From positions 1 to 62,276 of the forward strand of contig NCGL01000008.1 in NCBI GenBank assembly GCA_002256935.1: a stretch of DNA of 62,276 bases, written 5' to 3'. Numbering within the stretch: the first letter of the stretch is position 1; each line of letters opens with the position of its first letter. Source of the DNA: Bdellovibrio sp. 28-41-41. GTDB lineage: Bacteria; Bdellovibrionota; Bdellovibrionia; Bdellovibrionales; Bdellovibrionaceae. Shown here piece by piece: positions 54,000-62,276 of the stretch. Position numbers and translations under genes: made by a program. The notes under the pieces were generated by a model. That model had not been told where the DNA came from and ran no database searches. It was given only the letters and a program-made list of their open reading frames with translations.

Positions 54000-56366
54000 A
54001 TGAAGTTTCAGAAATTAGGTAAATATACACTTTTAGAACAGATGGCTGCCGGCGGTATGGCAGAAATCCATTTAGCTATCGGCTCTGGCGCCGAAGGTGT
54101 TCACAAGTTTTTTGCGATCAAAAAAATCCTAACGGCCTATTCTGAAAACGATGATTTTATTTCTATGTTCAAAGAAGAAGCTAAAATCGCTTCGCAATTG
54201 AATCACTCGAACATCGTGAATATTTTTGACTTCGGCGTTGATAAAATCAGCCAGTTTTATATCGTCATGGAATTCGTTCATGGCAAAAATTTAAAACAAA
54301 TTATTCAAGCTCTTGGGAATGAAAACAGAAAGTTACCTATCGAGTTTATTGCCTACATCATCCGAGAAGTCGCTAGCGGTTTAGACTATGCACACAATGC
54401 ACGTGATATTTATAACGGCCAGCCGCTCAACATTATCCATCGTGACGTCAGCCCGCAAAACATCATGGTTAGCTATAACGGTGAAGTGAAAGTTATCGAT
54501 TTCGGTATCGCTAAATCAACTAACAAAGGCGAAACAACTAGCTCAGGTACTCTAAAAGGCAAATTTGGCTACATGAGTCCCGAGCAAGTAAAAAGCGATA
54601 CCATGGATCACAGAACAGATATTTTCTCGTTAGGTGTAATTACTTGGGAACTTGTGGCTAATCGTCGCTTGTTCGCTTCAGAAACAGAAATTGAAACGCT
54701 AAATAAAATCAAACAAGGGTTTGTTCCTGATTTGGGATTGCACGTAGATCCAAAATATCACGAACTCGTTCAAATCGTAAATCGCTGCCTATCTAATGAT
54801 AAAAATGAACGCTATCAATCGGGTCAGGACCTTTCAAACGCTATCAGTACATTTTTGAACATCCATTTTCCTGAGTTCAATAAACATATTTTTAGCGATT
54901 ATTTAAAGAATACATTTTATCATTCATTTGAAAAATCTCAAGATAAGCTAATTAAATTCAGTCAGTTGAAAATCAATTCGGAAGATTTCTCGGAATTCTC
55001 GTATCACCCGGAAAATGAGTCTTCGGTCAATCAATCGGTCATCGTAGCAACTCAAAACGATGGCAAGACGTCAAACTCTCGCACATCCACGTCATTAAAA
55101 TCTATTAATTTCAAAGTTCAGGATCTAAGTGAATTCAAAGAACTTGAAACTAAAAAAGATTTGAAATGGATATACGGCGCGTTTGTGGCGATCGTTCTTC
55201 TAATGGTTTATTTCGTTGGCTACGAGATGCCTAAAAATAGAAACAAGAACAATGCAGTGATAGTTTCTAACTCTGAAATTGCAAAAAGTAAGCTGAATTT
55301 ATTCAAAAACTTTGAAATGCCTTTTGAAAATATCACTGCAATGACGGCGATTGGAAATCAAGGCTGCATTCAAACTTCAGATAGAAAAACATTCTGCTGG
55401 GGTGACAATCGATTTCATCAACTTGGTGCCAATACAAGCAGAGACTACGTTCAATTATTGGAAATAAATACGTTTCCAAAATGGGAATCTCTGCAAGTAG
55501 GACTATTCCATAGCTGTGGTATAACTATCGTTAAAAAAGACGATCAGGACTGGCGCGCTCTAAAATGTTGGGGTGATAACAGTTATGGACAAATCGGCGA
55601 CCCAACTCAGCAAAATGTGCCGACGCCAACTACTGTAGATCCCAACAATCAGTATAAATCGATCAGCGTTGGTCTGTATCATACATGTGGTATTAGTATG
55701 GACGGCCTTGCTAAATGCTGGGGACGCGGAGACTTTGTCCAACTTGGACTTGGACATATAAAGTCATCGAAAGTTCCACTTACTGTAGATCCAAATATAA
55801 AATTTAAATCTATTTCATCTGGCGCCTACCACACCTGCGGTATCAAAGAAGACGATACACTTAGATGCTGGGGACGAAGTGATTTTGGACAACTTGGCAC
55901 AGGACAAGCTCACTACCAAGGCACAATTCAGAATATTGATCCCAACACGCGGTACAAACAAGTTTCATTGGGCGATTTTCATTCCTGCGGAATTACAGTT
56001 GATGGCCAAGTTAAGTGTTGGGGAAAAAATGATTTTAGTCAAATCGGACTCGGCCACCAAGAACCCACATTGAAACCAACATTAGTTTCAAAAACGCTGA
56101 AGTTTAAAAAAGTTAAAGTCGGTAAATATCATACGTGCGCAGAAAGCCCGAACAACGATTTGTATTGCTGGGGACGCAACAACTACTTCCAGCTGTCTTC
56201 AAAAGAAGTAGCTCTCATCGCTAACCCAGAAATTACAACAAAACTGAATCCAAATAGTGATTTTATGTTAGGCGAATTTTCCACATGTTTTTCACACCCA
56301 AGCAAACTAGGTTGCCGCGGTTATCACTGGATTCAAAATACCAGAGCCCCTGCAGAATCTAACTAG
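54000..56366 (+). CDS. Transmembrane Ser/Thr protein kinase with external seven-blade RCC1 domain
   Basis: The 788-residue protein has an N-terminal eukaryotic-type kinase domain (1-290). The Gly loop is AAGGMAEIH, the ATP lysine is K41, and the C-helix Glu is near E60. The catalytic D149 lies in HRDVSPQN, D167 in DFG, and YMSPEQ follows, so it should be active. After a linker there is one membrane segment (about 390-408). The external part has six CWG repeats and a seventh CRG-type one, each with a partner Cys (HTCGI), so probable disulfide-linked blades. Known receptor kinases usually have PASTA, TPR or NHL sensors; an RCC1 sensor is unusual. It is inserted in the dcw cluster and overlaps the ftsI end by 4 bp. 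Confidence 0.88.
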   Translation: MKFQKLGKYTLLEQMAAGGMAEIHLAIGSGAEGVHKFFAIKKILTAYSENDDFISMFKEEAKIASQLNHSNIVNIFDFGVDKISQFYIVMEFVHGKNLKQIIQALGNENRKLPIEFIAYIIREVASGLDYAHNARDIYNGQPLNIIHRDVSPQNIMVSYNGEVKVIDFGIAKSTNKGETTSSGTLKGKFGYMSPEQVKSDTMDHRTDIFSLGVITWELVANRRLFASETEIETLNKIKQGFVPDLGLHVDPKYHELVQIVNRCLSNDKNERYQSGQDLSNAISTFLNIHFPEFNKHIFSDYLKNTFYHSFEKSQDKLIKFSQLKINSEDFSEFSYHPENESSVNQSVIVATQNDGKTSNSRTSTSLKSINFKVQDLSEFKELETKKDLKWIYGAFVAIVLLMVYFVGYEMPKNRNKNNAVIVSNSEIAKSKLNLFKNFEMPFENITAMTAIGNQGCIQTSDRKTFCWGDNRFHQLGANTSRDYVQLLEINTFPKWESLQVGLFHSCGITIVKKDDQDWRALKCWGDNSYGQIGDPTQQNVPTPTTVDPNNQYKSISVGLYHTCGISMDGLAKCWGRGDFVQLGLGHIKSSKVPLTVDPNIKFKSISSGAYHTCGIKEDDTLRCWGRSDFGQLGTGQAHYQGTIQNIDPNTRYKQVSLGDFHSCGITVDGQVKCWGKNDFSQIGLGHQEPTLKPTLVSKTLKFKKVKVGKYHTCAESPNNDLYCWGRNNYFQLSSKEVALIANPEITTKLNPNSDFMLGEFSTCFSHPSKLGCRGYHWIQNTRAPAESN

Positions 56367-58267
56367 TTCGCTTTCAAATAGACTTTTACTTTTTTCGCGC
56401 CAGTCTCGGCATCTTCTGATTCCATCAATTCCACTTTAGAACCACGGCCAACAAATTCCAGATCATCCGTTGCATGTGAAGACTTCAAAACGTCACGCAA
56501 CGACAACATTTTTGTTTCTGGAGTAAATCCTGTTGTGTCGACTTTCGGTTTAGAACTTGGCTTGCGCGTTTTATCAAACCCTGCCACCAAGTTTTTATCA
56601 GATATTAAATTGGGCACCATACCTTCTTTACGCGCCAGGAATGAAGCCACTTTTGCGAATACGGGTGCCGCCACTTGCGATCCGTAGAAGGACTTTTTGG
56701 GAGTATCCACCATTACATAGATAACATATCTTGGTTCATGCACTGGGATGAACCCGATAAAGCTTGAAAGATACGCGTTCGGTTCATAGCCACGGTATTT
56801 CGAACTCGCTTTCTGGGCCGTTCCTGTTTTACCGCCAATTAAGAAGCCCGGAACACGCGCATTAACACCGGTTCCACCTTCGTGAGTCACCGATGACAAC
56901 ATCACTTTTAATAGATCCGAAGTCTTTTTGGAAATCACACGTGTCGGTTCTGCTCGTTCTAATTCTGTGTAGTCTAGAGTCTCTGTATTTCTGCGACCCT
57001 TGACCAGTGTTGGACGATTCAGCATGCCGCCATTTACTAGGGCCGCGAATGAATTAGTTAACTGCAATGCATTGACTGAAATACCCTGCCCAAAAGAAAT
57101 ATTCGCCAGTAAGTGACTATTCCAAGGAGTTTCATGTAAAACACCTTTGGATTCGCCAGGGAAATCGACTAAAGTTTTTTGCCCAAAACCAAACTTCAAC
57201 AAACCTTCGCGCAGCTTATCTGTACCAAGCTGAAATCCAACTTTCGCGATACCTATATTTGAAGAAAACGCCAAAATTTCGGATGGACTCAGGTAAGCAA
57301 ATTGATGGTGTGAATCTGATTCCTTGATCCAGCGGTCAGCGACCTTCATCTTTCCATATTCGCAAAATATCTTTGAGTTGGCTTGAATTAAATTTTCTTC
57401 TAAACCAAGCGCCATCACAAATGGCTTCAATGTCGAGCCCGGTTCAAAAACATCTGTAATTGCCTTTTGTTTTAGTACCAAATCATGCTTACCCGAATTT
57501 CCTAATGACACCATTGCGCGAACTTCAGAAGTGGCGGCATCAAGCACAATCCCAATGGCCCCTTCACCTTCAAACGTTTGCATCGTTTCTTTCAATTGAG
57601 TCTCAAAATAAAATTGCAAGTCGGTATCAATTGTCATGACTAAATCATTACCCATTTGATTTTCGGTTACGATCATTCCGTCGATATTCAGTGGTCGACC
57701 ACGCGCATCGCGTTTTACATTTATTTTTTCACTGTCCCCCGAAATAGCCTTGTCATATTTAAGTTCAAGGCCTTCTAGTCCGGCACCTTCTTGGCCAACT
57801 AGACCGACAATGCCCTTATACAGATTCTCGAAAGGATAAACGCGTTTCCATTCCTGAACAGACGATATTCCTTCTAATTCAGCATCTTTTACACGAGCGA
57901 ATTTGTGGTCATCGATAAAGCGCTGCAACCAAACGAAACGGCGATTCTTATCTTTGATTTTGGAAAAGATAGATTCATAGCTAACACCTAAAATTTTGCT
58001 TAACTGACGGGCCGTAGCTTTCGGTGATTTAACTAATTTTGGATCTGCGTAGATAGAATACGAAATCTGCGACATAGCGATTTCCCGTTTGTCTTTATCT
58101 AAGAAACTTCCACGTTGAGAATTTAATTTAATTCGAGTTTGGTATTTTCTTTCTTGAAGTTGCGCCAGTTTTTCATTTGGCCAAACCTGAATGTAAAATG
58201 CCCGCGACAGGACAAGCAACCAAACTGTAGAAAAGAATAAAAATATTATAATGATTCTAGCTTTCAA
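56363..58267 (-). CDS. ftsI: Division peptidoglycan transpeptidase (PBP3)
   Basis: The 634-residue protein has an N-terminal membrane anchor (about 4-22), a dimerisation domain (about 40-200) and a penicillin-binding domain. The active sites are S278-x-x-K281, S335-S-N337 and K480-T-G. The C-terminus after about 580 resembles a PASTA repeat (SLRDVLKSSHATDDLEFVG), a feature better known from Gram-positive enzymes and kinases. The protein cross-links septal wall with FtsW. It follows ftsL with a 4-bp overlap. Confidence 0.93.
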   Translation of the reverse strand: MKARIIIIFLFFSTVWLLVLSRAFYIQVWPNEKLAQLQERKYQTRIKLNSQRGSFLDKDKREIAMSQISYSIYADPKLVKSPKATARQLSKILGVSYESIFSKIKDKNRRFVWLQRFIDDHKFARVKDAELEGISSVQEWKRVYPFENLYKGIVGLVGQEGAGLEGLELKYDKAISGDSEKINVKRDARGRPLNIDGMIVTENQMGNDLVMTIDTDLQFYFETQLKETMQTFEGEGAIGIVLDAATSEVRAMVSLGNSGKHDLVLKQKAITDVFEPGSTLKPFVMALGLEENLIQANSKIFCEYGKMKVADRWIKESDSHHQFAYLSPSEILAFSSNIGIAKVGFQLGTDKLREGLLKFGFGQKTLVDFPGESKGVLHETPWNSHLLANISFGQGISVNALQLTNSFAALVNGGMLNRPTLVKGRRNTETLDYTELERAEPTRVISKKTSDLLKVMLSSVTHEGGTGVNARVPGFLIGGKTGTAQKASSKYRGYEPNAYLSSFIGFIPVHEPRYVIYVMVDTPKKSFYGSQVAAPVFAKVASFLARKEGMVPNLISDKNLVAGFDKTRKPSSKPKVDTTGFTPETKMLSLRDVLKSSHATDDLEFVGRGSKVELMESEDAETGAKKVKVYLKAN

Positions 58268-58593
58268 TCGTACGACTTCCCTTTTATATCTGCTTGAGGT
58301 GTTGGTGATGCTAAATGAATAATTTGACTTAATTCTGGATTACGCAAAGTCAGTTTATGTTTTGCAAACGACATAATCTGCGACGGAATCGCAAGCTTTG
58401 CCAAATCAATTTCCTTAATTTTTCGTTCAATCTCTACTTTTTTATTCTGCTGAGCTAAATAATAAATTTGATATCCCAATCGGCGCTCTTCCATATGCAA
58501 GAATGCGATTAGAAATAAAGTGCCCACCAATATCATGATACTTAAAAAGGGGTTAATATCTTTACGATTACGTTTATAAAAGACCGAGTTCAT
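58264..58593 (-). CDS. ftsL: Cell-division protein FtsL-like
   Basis: The 109-residue protein has a short cytosolic end, one membrane segment (about 14-34) and a periplasmic coiled coil (ERRLGYQIYYLAQQNKKVEIERKIKEI). Its length, topology and place between rsmH and ftsI match FtsL, which activates FtsWI with FtsB. Sequence conservation in this family is low, so position carries the call. Confidence 0.8.
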   Translation of the reverse strand: MNSVFYKRNRKDINPFLSIMILVGTLFLIAFLHMEERRLGYQIYYLAQQNKKVEIERKIKEIDLAKLAIPSQIMSFAKHKLTLRNPELSQIIHLASPTPQADIKGKSYD

Positions 58594-58674
58594 CCATGAC
58601 CTCTTTCCTAGATTAGACCTTATTATACGAAAAAAGGGAAAACCTAAGACGATAGCCGCTAGACCGGACTAGGC

Positions 58675-59547
58675 TTATGTGCGGACGAACACGCGCAATT
58701 TAGCACTGCGACTGCGAGGATTCGCAAGTTCTTCTTCACGAGTCGGATGAGTGACTTTTCGACGAAGTGGATCACCTAGTTCTGGATAAATACGGAATAG
58801 ATTTTTGACAATACGATCTTCTAACGAATGAAACGTGATTACAGCCAAACGACCATTCTTGTTCATTTTTTCCATTAGCTTCGGCAGAACTTGATCAACA
58901 ACTTCAAGCTCACGATTGATTTTCAATCTTAAAGCCATAAAATATTGAGTCGCCGGATGAAAACCTTTCTTTCTCCAGCCATCGACACGTTCGATCAAGC
59001 CCGACAATTGTTTCGTGGTCGTAAATGGTGTTGTTTGTCTATCTTCGAGAATCGCGCGTACGACACGGAACGGATTATGAATCTCTCCAAAGGTCTTGAA
59101 TAGAACAACAAGGTCGTTCTCACTCATATTGTTCACAAGGTCTGCGGCCGTTTCACCTTCTAAATTATTCATTCGCATGTCGAGCGGACCGTCGTGATAA
59201 AAACTGAAACCCCGCTCTGGGCGGTCCAATTGAGGCGAGCTTACGCCTAGATCTAAAAGAGCGAAATCGATTCCGCCTGTATAGTGCTTATCAAAGTTTA
59301 AAAAATTATCCTGAAACAGGTTCAACGTCTTTGATTGAATCAGATCGGCAAAGTTCTCGCGCGCATAGGTGTGCGCGTCTGGGTCCTGGTCAAAAGCAAA
59401 GGTTTTTAGATTAGGGTTCTTCTCCAAGAGCAGCTTATAATGACCACCGCGACCGAATGTACCGTCCAAATAAACGATCTCAGTTTGATCTACAAAAGGT
59501 TCAAAAGCAGTGACTATTTCGTTCGAAAGGACCGGTATATGAAGCAT
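58675..59547 (-). CDS. rsmH: 16S rRNA (cytosine1402-N4)-methyltransferase
   Basis: The 290-residue protein has HIPVLSNEIV at the start, then DGTFGRGGHY, LLDLGVSSPQLD, GFSFYHDGPLDMRM and ITFHSLEDRIVK, all RsmH (MraW) signatures. ATG 59547 is chosen because HIPVL begins at the second residue, as in the family; a frame to 59655 would overlap the divergent gene. It heads rsmH-ftsL-ftsI. No mraZ gene precedes it: the 60-bp gap is followed by a plus-strand gene. Confidence 0.95.
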   Translation of the reverse strand: MLHIPVLSNEIVTAFEPFVDQTEIVYLDGTFGRGGHYKLLLEKNPNLKTFAFDQDPDAHTYARENFADLIQSKTLNLFQDNFLNFDKHYTGGIDFALLDLGVSSPQLDRPERGFSFYHDGPLDMRMNNLEGETAADLVNNMSENDLVVLFKTFGEIHNPFRVVRAILEDRQTTPFTTTKQLSGLIERVDGWRKKGFHPATQYFMALRLKINRELEVVDQVLPKLMEKMNKNGRLAVITFHSLEDRIVKNLFRIYPELGDPLRRKVTHPTREEELANPRSRSAKLRVFVRT

Positions 59548-59606
59548 GGGCCGAAAGTAAGAATTTTTTAATTGTGCGTCAATGGCTATTCTCTTATCCT
59601 GTAGAT

Positions 59607-60674
59607 ATGTTAGTCCGATGTCCGAAATGCCTTTTTGAACAGCCCCAAGATCCATTCTGTGCCAAGTGCGGAATTGAAATGGCTAGCTATAAACCACCAG
59701 CAGATACCTTTGTCGCTAAAATGCTAAAAAATGCGACGGCGTTGTTCTTTATCGTTATTGTGGCCTTGTTCGCCGGCACATTTTACTTTTTTAAAACTAG
59801 CCGAGGCTCGCATGATGCGGCCTCTAGGGAATCTAAAAAATTTAGTCTGTCTCAGCGCCAATATATAAGCGAGGAATCTACTCAGGTCGAAGTCACTGGG
59901 ATCCCTAAGGACGACTCGAATTCGCATGCGTCACAGACTCCGCCAAATACTAACGGAACTACGACGGTTGCTGCTGCGGGTGCCTCTGCTTCTGCAGACA
60001 AAGATATTAAGAACCAAACTCCCGAAGAGATCCGCGAACATTTAGAAAACCAATTGTTCCGGAAAGATCCTGCAGCCAAGGAAGACACGGCAGTTCGCAA
60101 GTATGAACTTAAAGTTTATTTCGCGGAGGTTTCAACCAAAGGGATCGATATTCTATATCAAGAAGCCCGCGCCAATGGCCAAGCGAGCAGTACTGATTTT
60201 GCTCAAGGTGTGATAAATATGCCGATGACTCGTGTTCTTTCGTACCGCGATGATTTTAACGCCTATACAGAACTATCTAAAACACTCGAAAAGAATAAAC
60301 CGACCGAATGGTTCCAGGGTCTTAAAAGCTCAGGTGTCGATAGTGATGTGGGTATTACCCATACGGTGACTTTAAAAGATTCACCGAGCGGTCGACTACA
60401 GATAGAAGTGAAAGTATCTAAGCGATTTCAGGTGGGGGGACACGATAGCGGCGCTAAAAGCTATCAGAATTTGGACTATGTGGGTGGAGGTGAAATGGAC
60501 GTCGACGCCGGTCGCACCCAAACCTACTACATGGCTGAAATACTTTCAAAATTCCCTATGTCAGCCCAACAAGAATACCTGACGGCCATCAGTCCTTTTG
60601 AGATTTATAAGTCACAAAACTTTCTTGGCGGAAAAACTTTCTCAGTATTTTTTTACACTATTGAAAATAAATAG
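59607..60674 (+). CDS. Zinc-ribbon membrane protein of unknown function
   Basis: From ATG 59607 the protein is 355 residues; an upstream start at 59574 would add 11. The N-terminus has a zinc ribbon, C5-x2-C8-x9-C18-x2-C21, then a membrane segment (about 41-58). A Ser/Thr/Ala linker and a large beta-rich C-terminal domain (about 155-355), probably periplasmic, follow. No family is recognised. It is divergent from rsmH across a 60-bp gap. Confidence 0.7.
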   Translation: MLVRCPKCLFEQPQDPFCAKCGIEMASYKPPADTFVAKMLKNATALFFIVIVALFAGTFYFFKTSRGSHDAASRESKKFSLSQRQYISEESTQVEVTGIPKDDSNSHASQTPPNTNGTTTVAAAGASASADKDIKNQTPEEIREHLENQLFRKDPAAKEDTAVRKYELKVYFAEVSTKGIDILYQEARANGQASSTDFAQGVINMPMTRVLSYRDDFNAYTELSKTLEKNKPTEWFQGLKSSGVDSDVGITHTVTLKDSPSGRLQIEVKVSKRFQVGGHDSGAKSYQNLDYVGGGEMDVDAGRTQTYYMAEILSKFPMSAQQEYLTAISPFEIYKSQNFLGGKTFSVFFYTIENK

Positions 60675-60709
60675 AGACTTGTTCGCAGCCTTTGATAAAA
60701 GACCTCGTA

Positions 60710-61480
60710 ATGAAACATCATTACGGAAAAAACGTTCACTTCGTTAATCAACCCTACCTTCTTGGTCTATTAGCAAAACTGTGTCAGCCAACGACATTTC
60801 AACCCGAGATTAATCGCTACGTTGAATACTTGTATTCGCAGCTTCTAGCCGAAGTCGTAAATAACTTCTTTCCTTCACACGACATCTCGGTAGCAACTCG
60901 CATGCACAAGGAACATCCTGAAGTTCTTTTAAAAACTCAGCAGATTACCCCAGAAGCCAAAGCAGTTTGCATTAACCTGGCTCGTGCTGGCACCTACCCG
61001 TCACATATTTGTTACGAAAAATTGCACCTGTTTTTAAAACCAGAAAACATCCGCCAAGATCATATCTTTGCGGCTCGTGCTATCAATTCAAACAGCCAAG
61101 TGACTAAGACGGAATTAGACGGCTTTAAAATTGGTGGCGGCGTTGAAAATAGCTTCGTTTTGATTCCTGACCCCATGGGTGCTACCGGCAATACGATTAT
61201 GTCGACAATCAATCATTACAAGCAGAACGTTCCTGGGAAACCGGTTCGATTTATTGCAATGCATTTAATCGTGACTCCAGAATACCTAAAGAAAATCACA
61301 GAAACGCATCCTGATGTTTTAGTGGTAGCCATTCGCTTGGATCGTGGACTTTCTAGCGTAAAAGCGTTAGCCAGCGAGCCAGGAATGCTTTGGAACCAGG
61401 AGAAAGGCCTAAACGCCAAAGACTACATCGTCCCCGGTGGCGGCGGCTTTGGTGAAGTTATGAATAATTCGTTCGTTTAG
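60710..61480 (+). CDS. Uracil phosphoribosyltransferase-like protein
   Basis: From ATG 60710 the protein is 256 residues; a TTG at 60692 would add six. It has the PRPP loop DPMGATGNT and a C-terminal NAKDYIVPGGGGFGEVMNNSF, matching the GYIVPG region of UPRT. The typical enzyme is about 208 residues, so there are about 50 extra, mostly N-terminal. UPRT makes UMP from uracil and PRPP. It follows the zinc-ribbon gene and precedes hpt, a second PRPP enzyme, on the same strand, suggesting a base-salvage pair. Confidence 0.75.
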   Translation: MKHHYGKNVHFVNQPYLLGLLAKLCQPTTFQPEINRYVEYLYSQLLAEVVNNFFPSHDISVATRMHKEHPEVLLKTQQITPEAKAVCINLARAGTYPSHICYEKLHLFLKPENIRQDHIFAARAINSNSQVTKTELDGFKIGGGVENSFVLIPDPMGATGNTIMSTINHYKQNVPGKPVRFIAMHLIVTPEYLKKITETHPDVLVVAIRLDRGLSSVKALASEPGMLWNQEKGLNAKDYIVPGGGGFGEVMNNSFV

Positions 61481-61586
61481 TTTTTTAAGATTGAACTGCA
61501 CAGCCAGCTCAACTTTTAGGTTGAACTTTGTATGTATTTTTAACTAAACTGCTGACATCAGCTTTTAAGGAAATAAGGAAAAAAAC

Positions 61587-62111
61587 ATGGAATTACAAAT
61601 CAAGCCATTTATCTCTGCCGAAAAAATTCAACAACGTGTACAAGAGCTAGGCAAAGAGCTAACTAAGAAATTCCATAATAAAGACGTTGTCGCTATCTGC
61701 GTACTAAAAGGCTCGTTCATGTTTTACTCGGATTTAATCCGTAACATCGACACTGATTTAGCCTGTGAATTCTATGGCGTTTCTAGCTATCACGGAGCTT
61801 CATCATCCGGCGAAATCAAAGTAACTCTAGATTTAAACAAACCCGTTGAAAACCGCCATGTTATACTTGTTGAAGACATCGTAGATACAGGTTTAACAAT
61901 GAATTACCTTAAAAACTCAATTTTATCTAGAAAACCAGCGAGCCTAACAACAGTAACTCTTCTAGAAAAACCAGAAGCATTAAAAGTCCCATGCCAGCTA
62001 GATCACGTAGGTTTCAAAATCACGAATGAATTCGTAGTAGGCTACGGCCTAGATTACGAAGGCCAATACAGAAACTTACCCTACATCGGCCAAGTACAAA
62101 ACTTCCAATAA
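61587..62111 (+). CDS. hpt: Hypoxanthine phosphoribosyltransferase
   Basis: The 174-residue enzyme makes IMP (and often GMP) from base and PRPP. The PRPP motif VILVEDIVDTGLT is at about 92-104, with the N-terminal VVAICVLKGSFMFYSDL and the C-terminal FVVGYGLDYEGQYRNLPYIG. An AAGGAAATAAGG stretch upstream can act as a ribosome site. Its operon ends at the terminator 30 bp downstream. Confidence 0.95.
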   Translation: MELQIKPFISAEKIQQRVQELGKELTKKFHNKDVVAICVLKGSFMFYSDLIRNIDTDLACEFYGVSSYHGASSSGEIKVTLDLNKPVENRHVILVEDIVDTGLTMNYLKNSILSRKPASLTTVTLLEKPEALKVPCQLDHVGFKITNEFVVGYGLDYEGQYRNLPYIGQVQNFQ

Positions 62112-62142
62112 TCCAATCAAAGCAAAGAAATGCAATAAAAAT

Positions 62143-62171
62143 AGGCTGCCCAAAAGGCAGCCTTTATTTTT
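62143..62171 (+). terminator. Intrinsic terminator after hpt
   Basis: AGGCTGCC (62143-62150) and GGCAGCCT (62156-62163) form a perfect 8-bp stem with loop CAAAA, followed by TTATTTTTT. It is the clearest intrinsic terminator in the window. The remaining 105 bp to the window end hold nothing recognisable. Confidence 0.95.
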
Positions 62172-62276
62172 TGTATCTACAATATTCCAATAACTTTTGA
62201 AAACAGAAATAGAGTGTCTTTAAAATGGGCTAAATCGAGGCCGCACAAGGTGGCCGACTGAGGCGTGGCACAGCCA

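Overview
The window looks like chromosome from a Bdellovibrionota (Bdellovibrio-like) bacterium: AT-rich, Gram-negative (tol-pal, outer-membrane barrels, lipoproteins, meso-DAP-type MurE), polar-flagellum genes with several short flagellins beginning MG(L/M)RI, and many membrane FHA, RCC1 and TPR proteins. This placement is inferred from gene content and protein style, not from a marker gene. Gene density is high, many starts are GTG or TTG, and neighbouring genes often overlap, including at convergent 3' ends. No rRNA, tRNA, insertion sequence, prophage or CRISPR array was seen.

Layout. 1-4 kb: the 5' part of an RCC1-repeat lipoprotein (cut by the window edge), a DUF2802-like membrane protein and a VWA lipoprotein. 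4.1-13.6 kb (minus strand): a long gene chain running from a TPR protein through a Maf/methyltransferase-like protein, two GT9 (heptosyltransferase-family) enzymes, an unknown protein, a histidine kinase and a response regulator to rsmD, coaD and an aspartate aminotransferase. 13.8-16.1 kb: fliT-like, fliS and fliD. 16.2-20.1 kb: an aspartokinase, a lipoprotein and a large Cys/Gly-rich secreted protein. 20.5-24.7 kb: three flagellin genes with long, repeat-rich leaders, two of them carrying good sigma-28-type promoters. 25-28.3 kb: envelope proteins, including a CFI-box-CTERM-like protein. 28.3-32.6 kb: asd, pssA, a polyprenol-kinase-like gene and an exbB/exbD (tolQ/tolR) pair.

32.6-41 kb: a sulfatase-fold lipoprotein, then a minus-strand operon of tadC, a DUF192 gene, three membrane FHA proteins and a degenerate PP2C-like protein. 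41-43.1 kb: maf, yggS and proC. 43.2-49.7 kb: two envelope proteins, a cpoB-like gene, a DUF4398 lipoprotein and pal, and on the other strand a 993-residue HExxH peptidase/TolB-type propeller/barrel protein. 50.3-59.5 kb: a dcw cluster (rsmH, ftsL, ftsI, murE, murF) interrupted by an oppositely oriented esterase gene and a Ser/Thr kinase fused to an external seven-blade RCC1 domain. 59.6-62.1 kb: a zinc-ribbon membrane protein, a uracil phosphoribosyltransferase-like protein and hpt, closed by a clear intrinsic terminator.

Three arrangements stand out. The first is a probable flagellin-glycosylation island between the filament-assembly genes and a two-component pair. The second is the tadC-FHA-pseudophosphatase operon. 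The third is the RCC1 receptor kinase inside the division/wall cluster, beside an FtsI with a PASTA-like tail. The flagellin leaders hold a recurring GGTCYAG motif and strong hairpins that the gene content does not explain.
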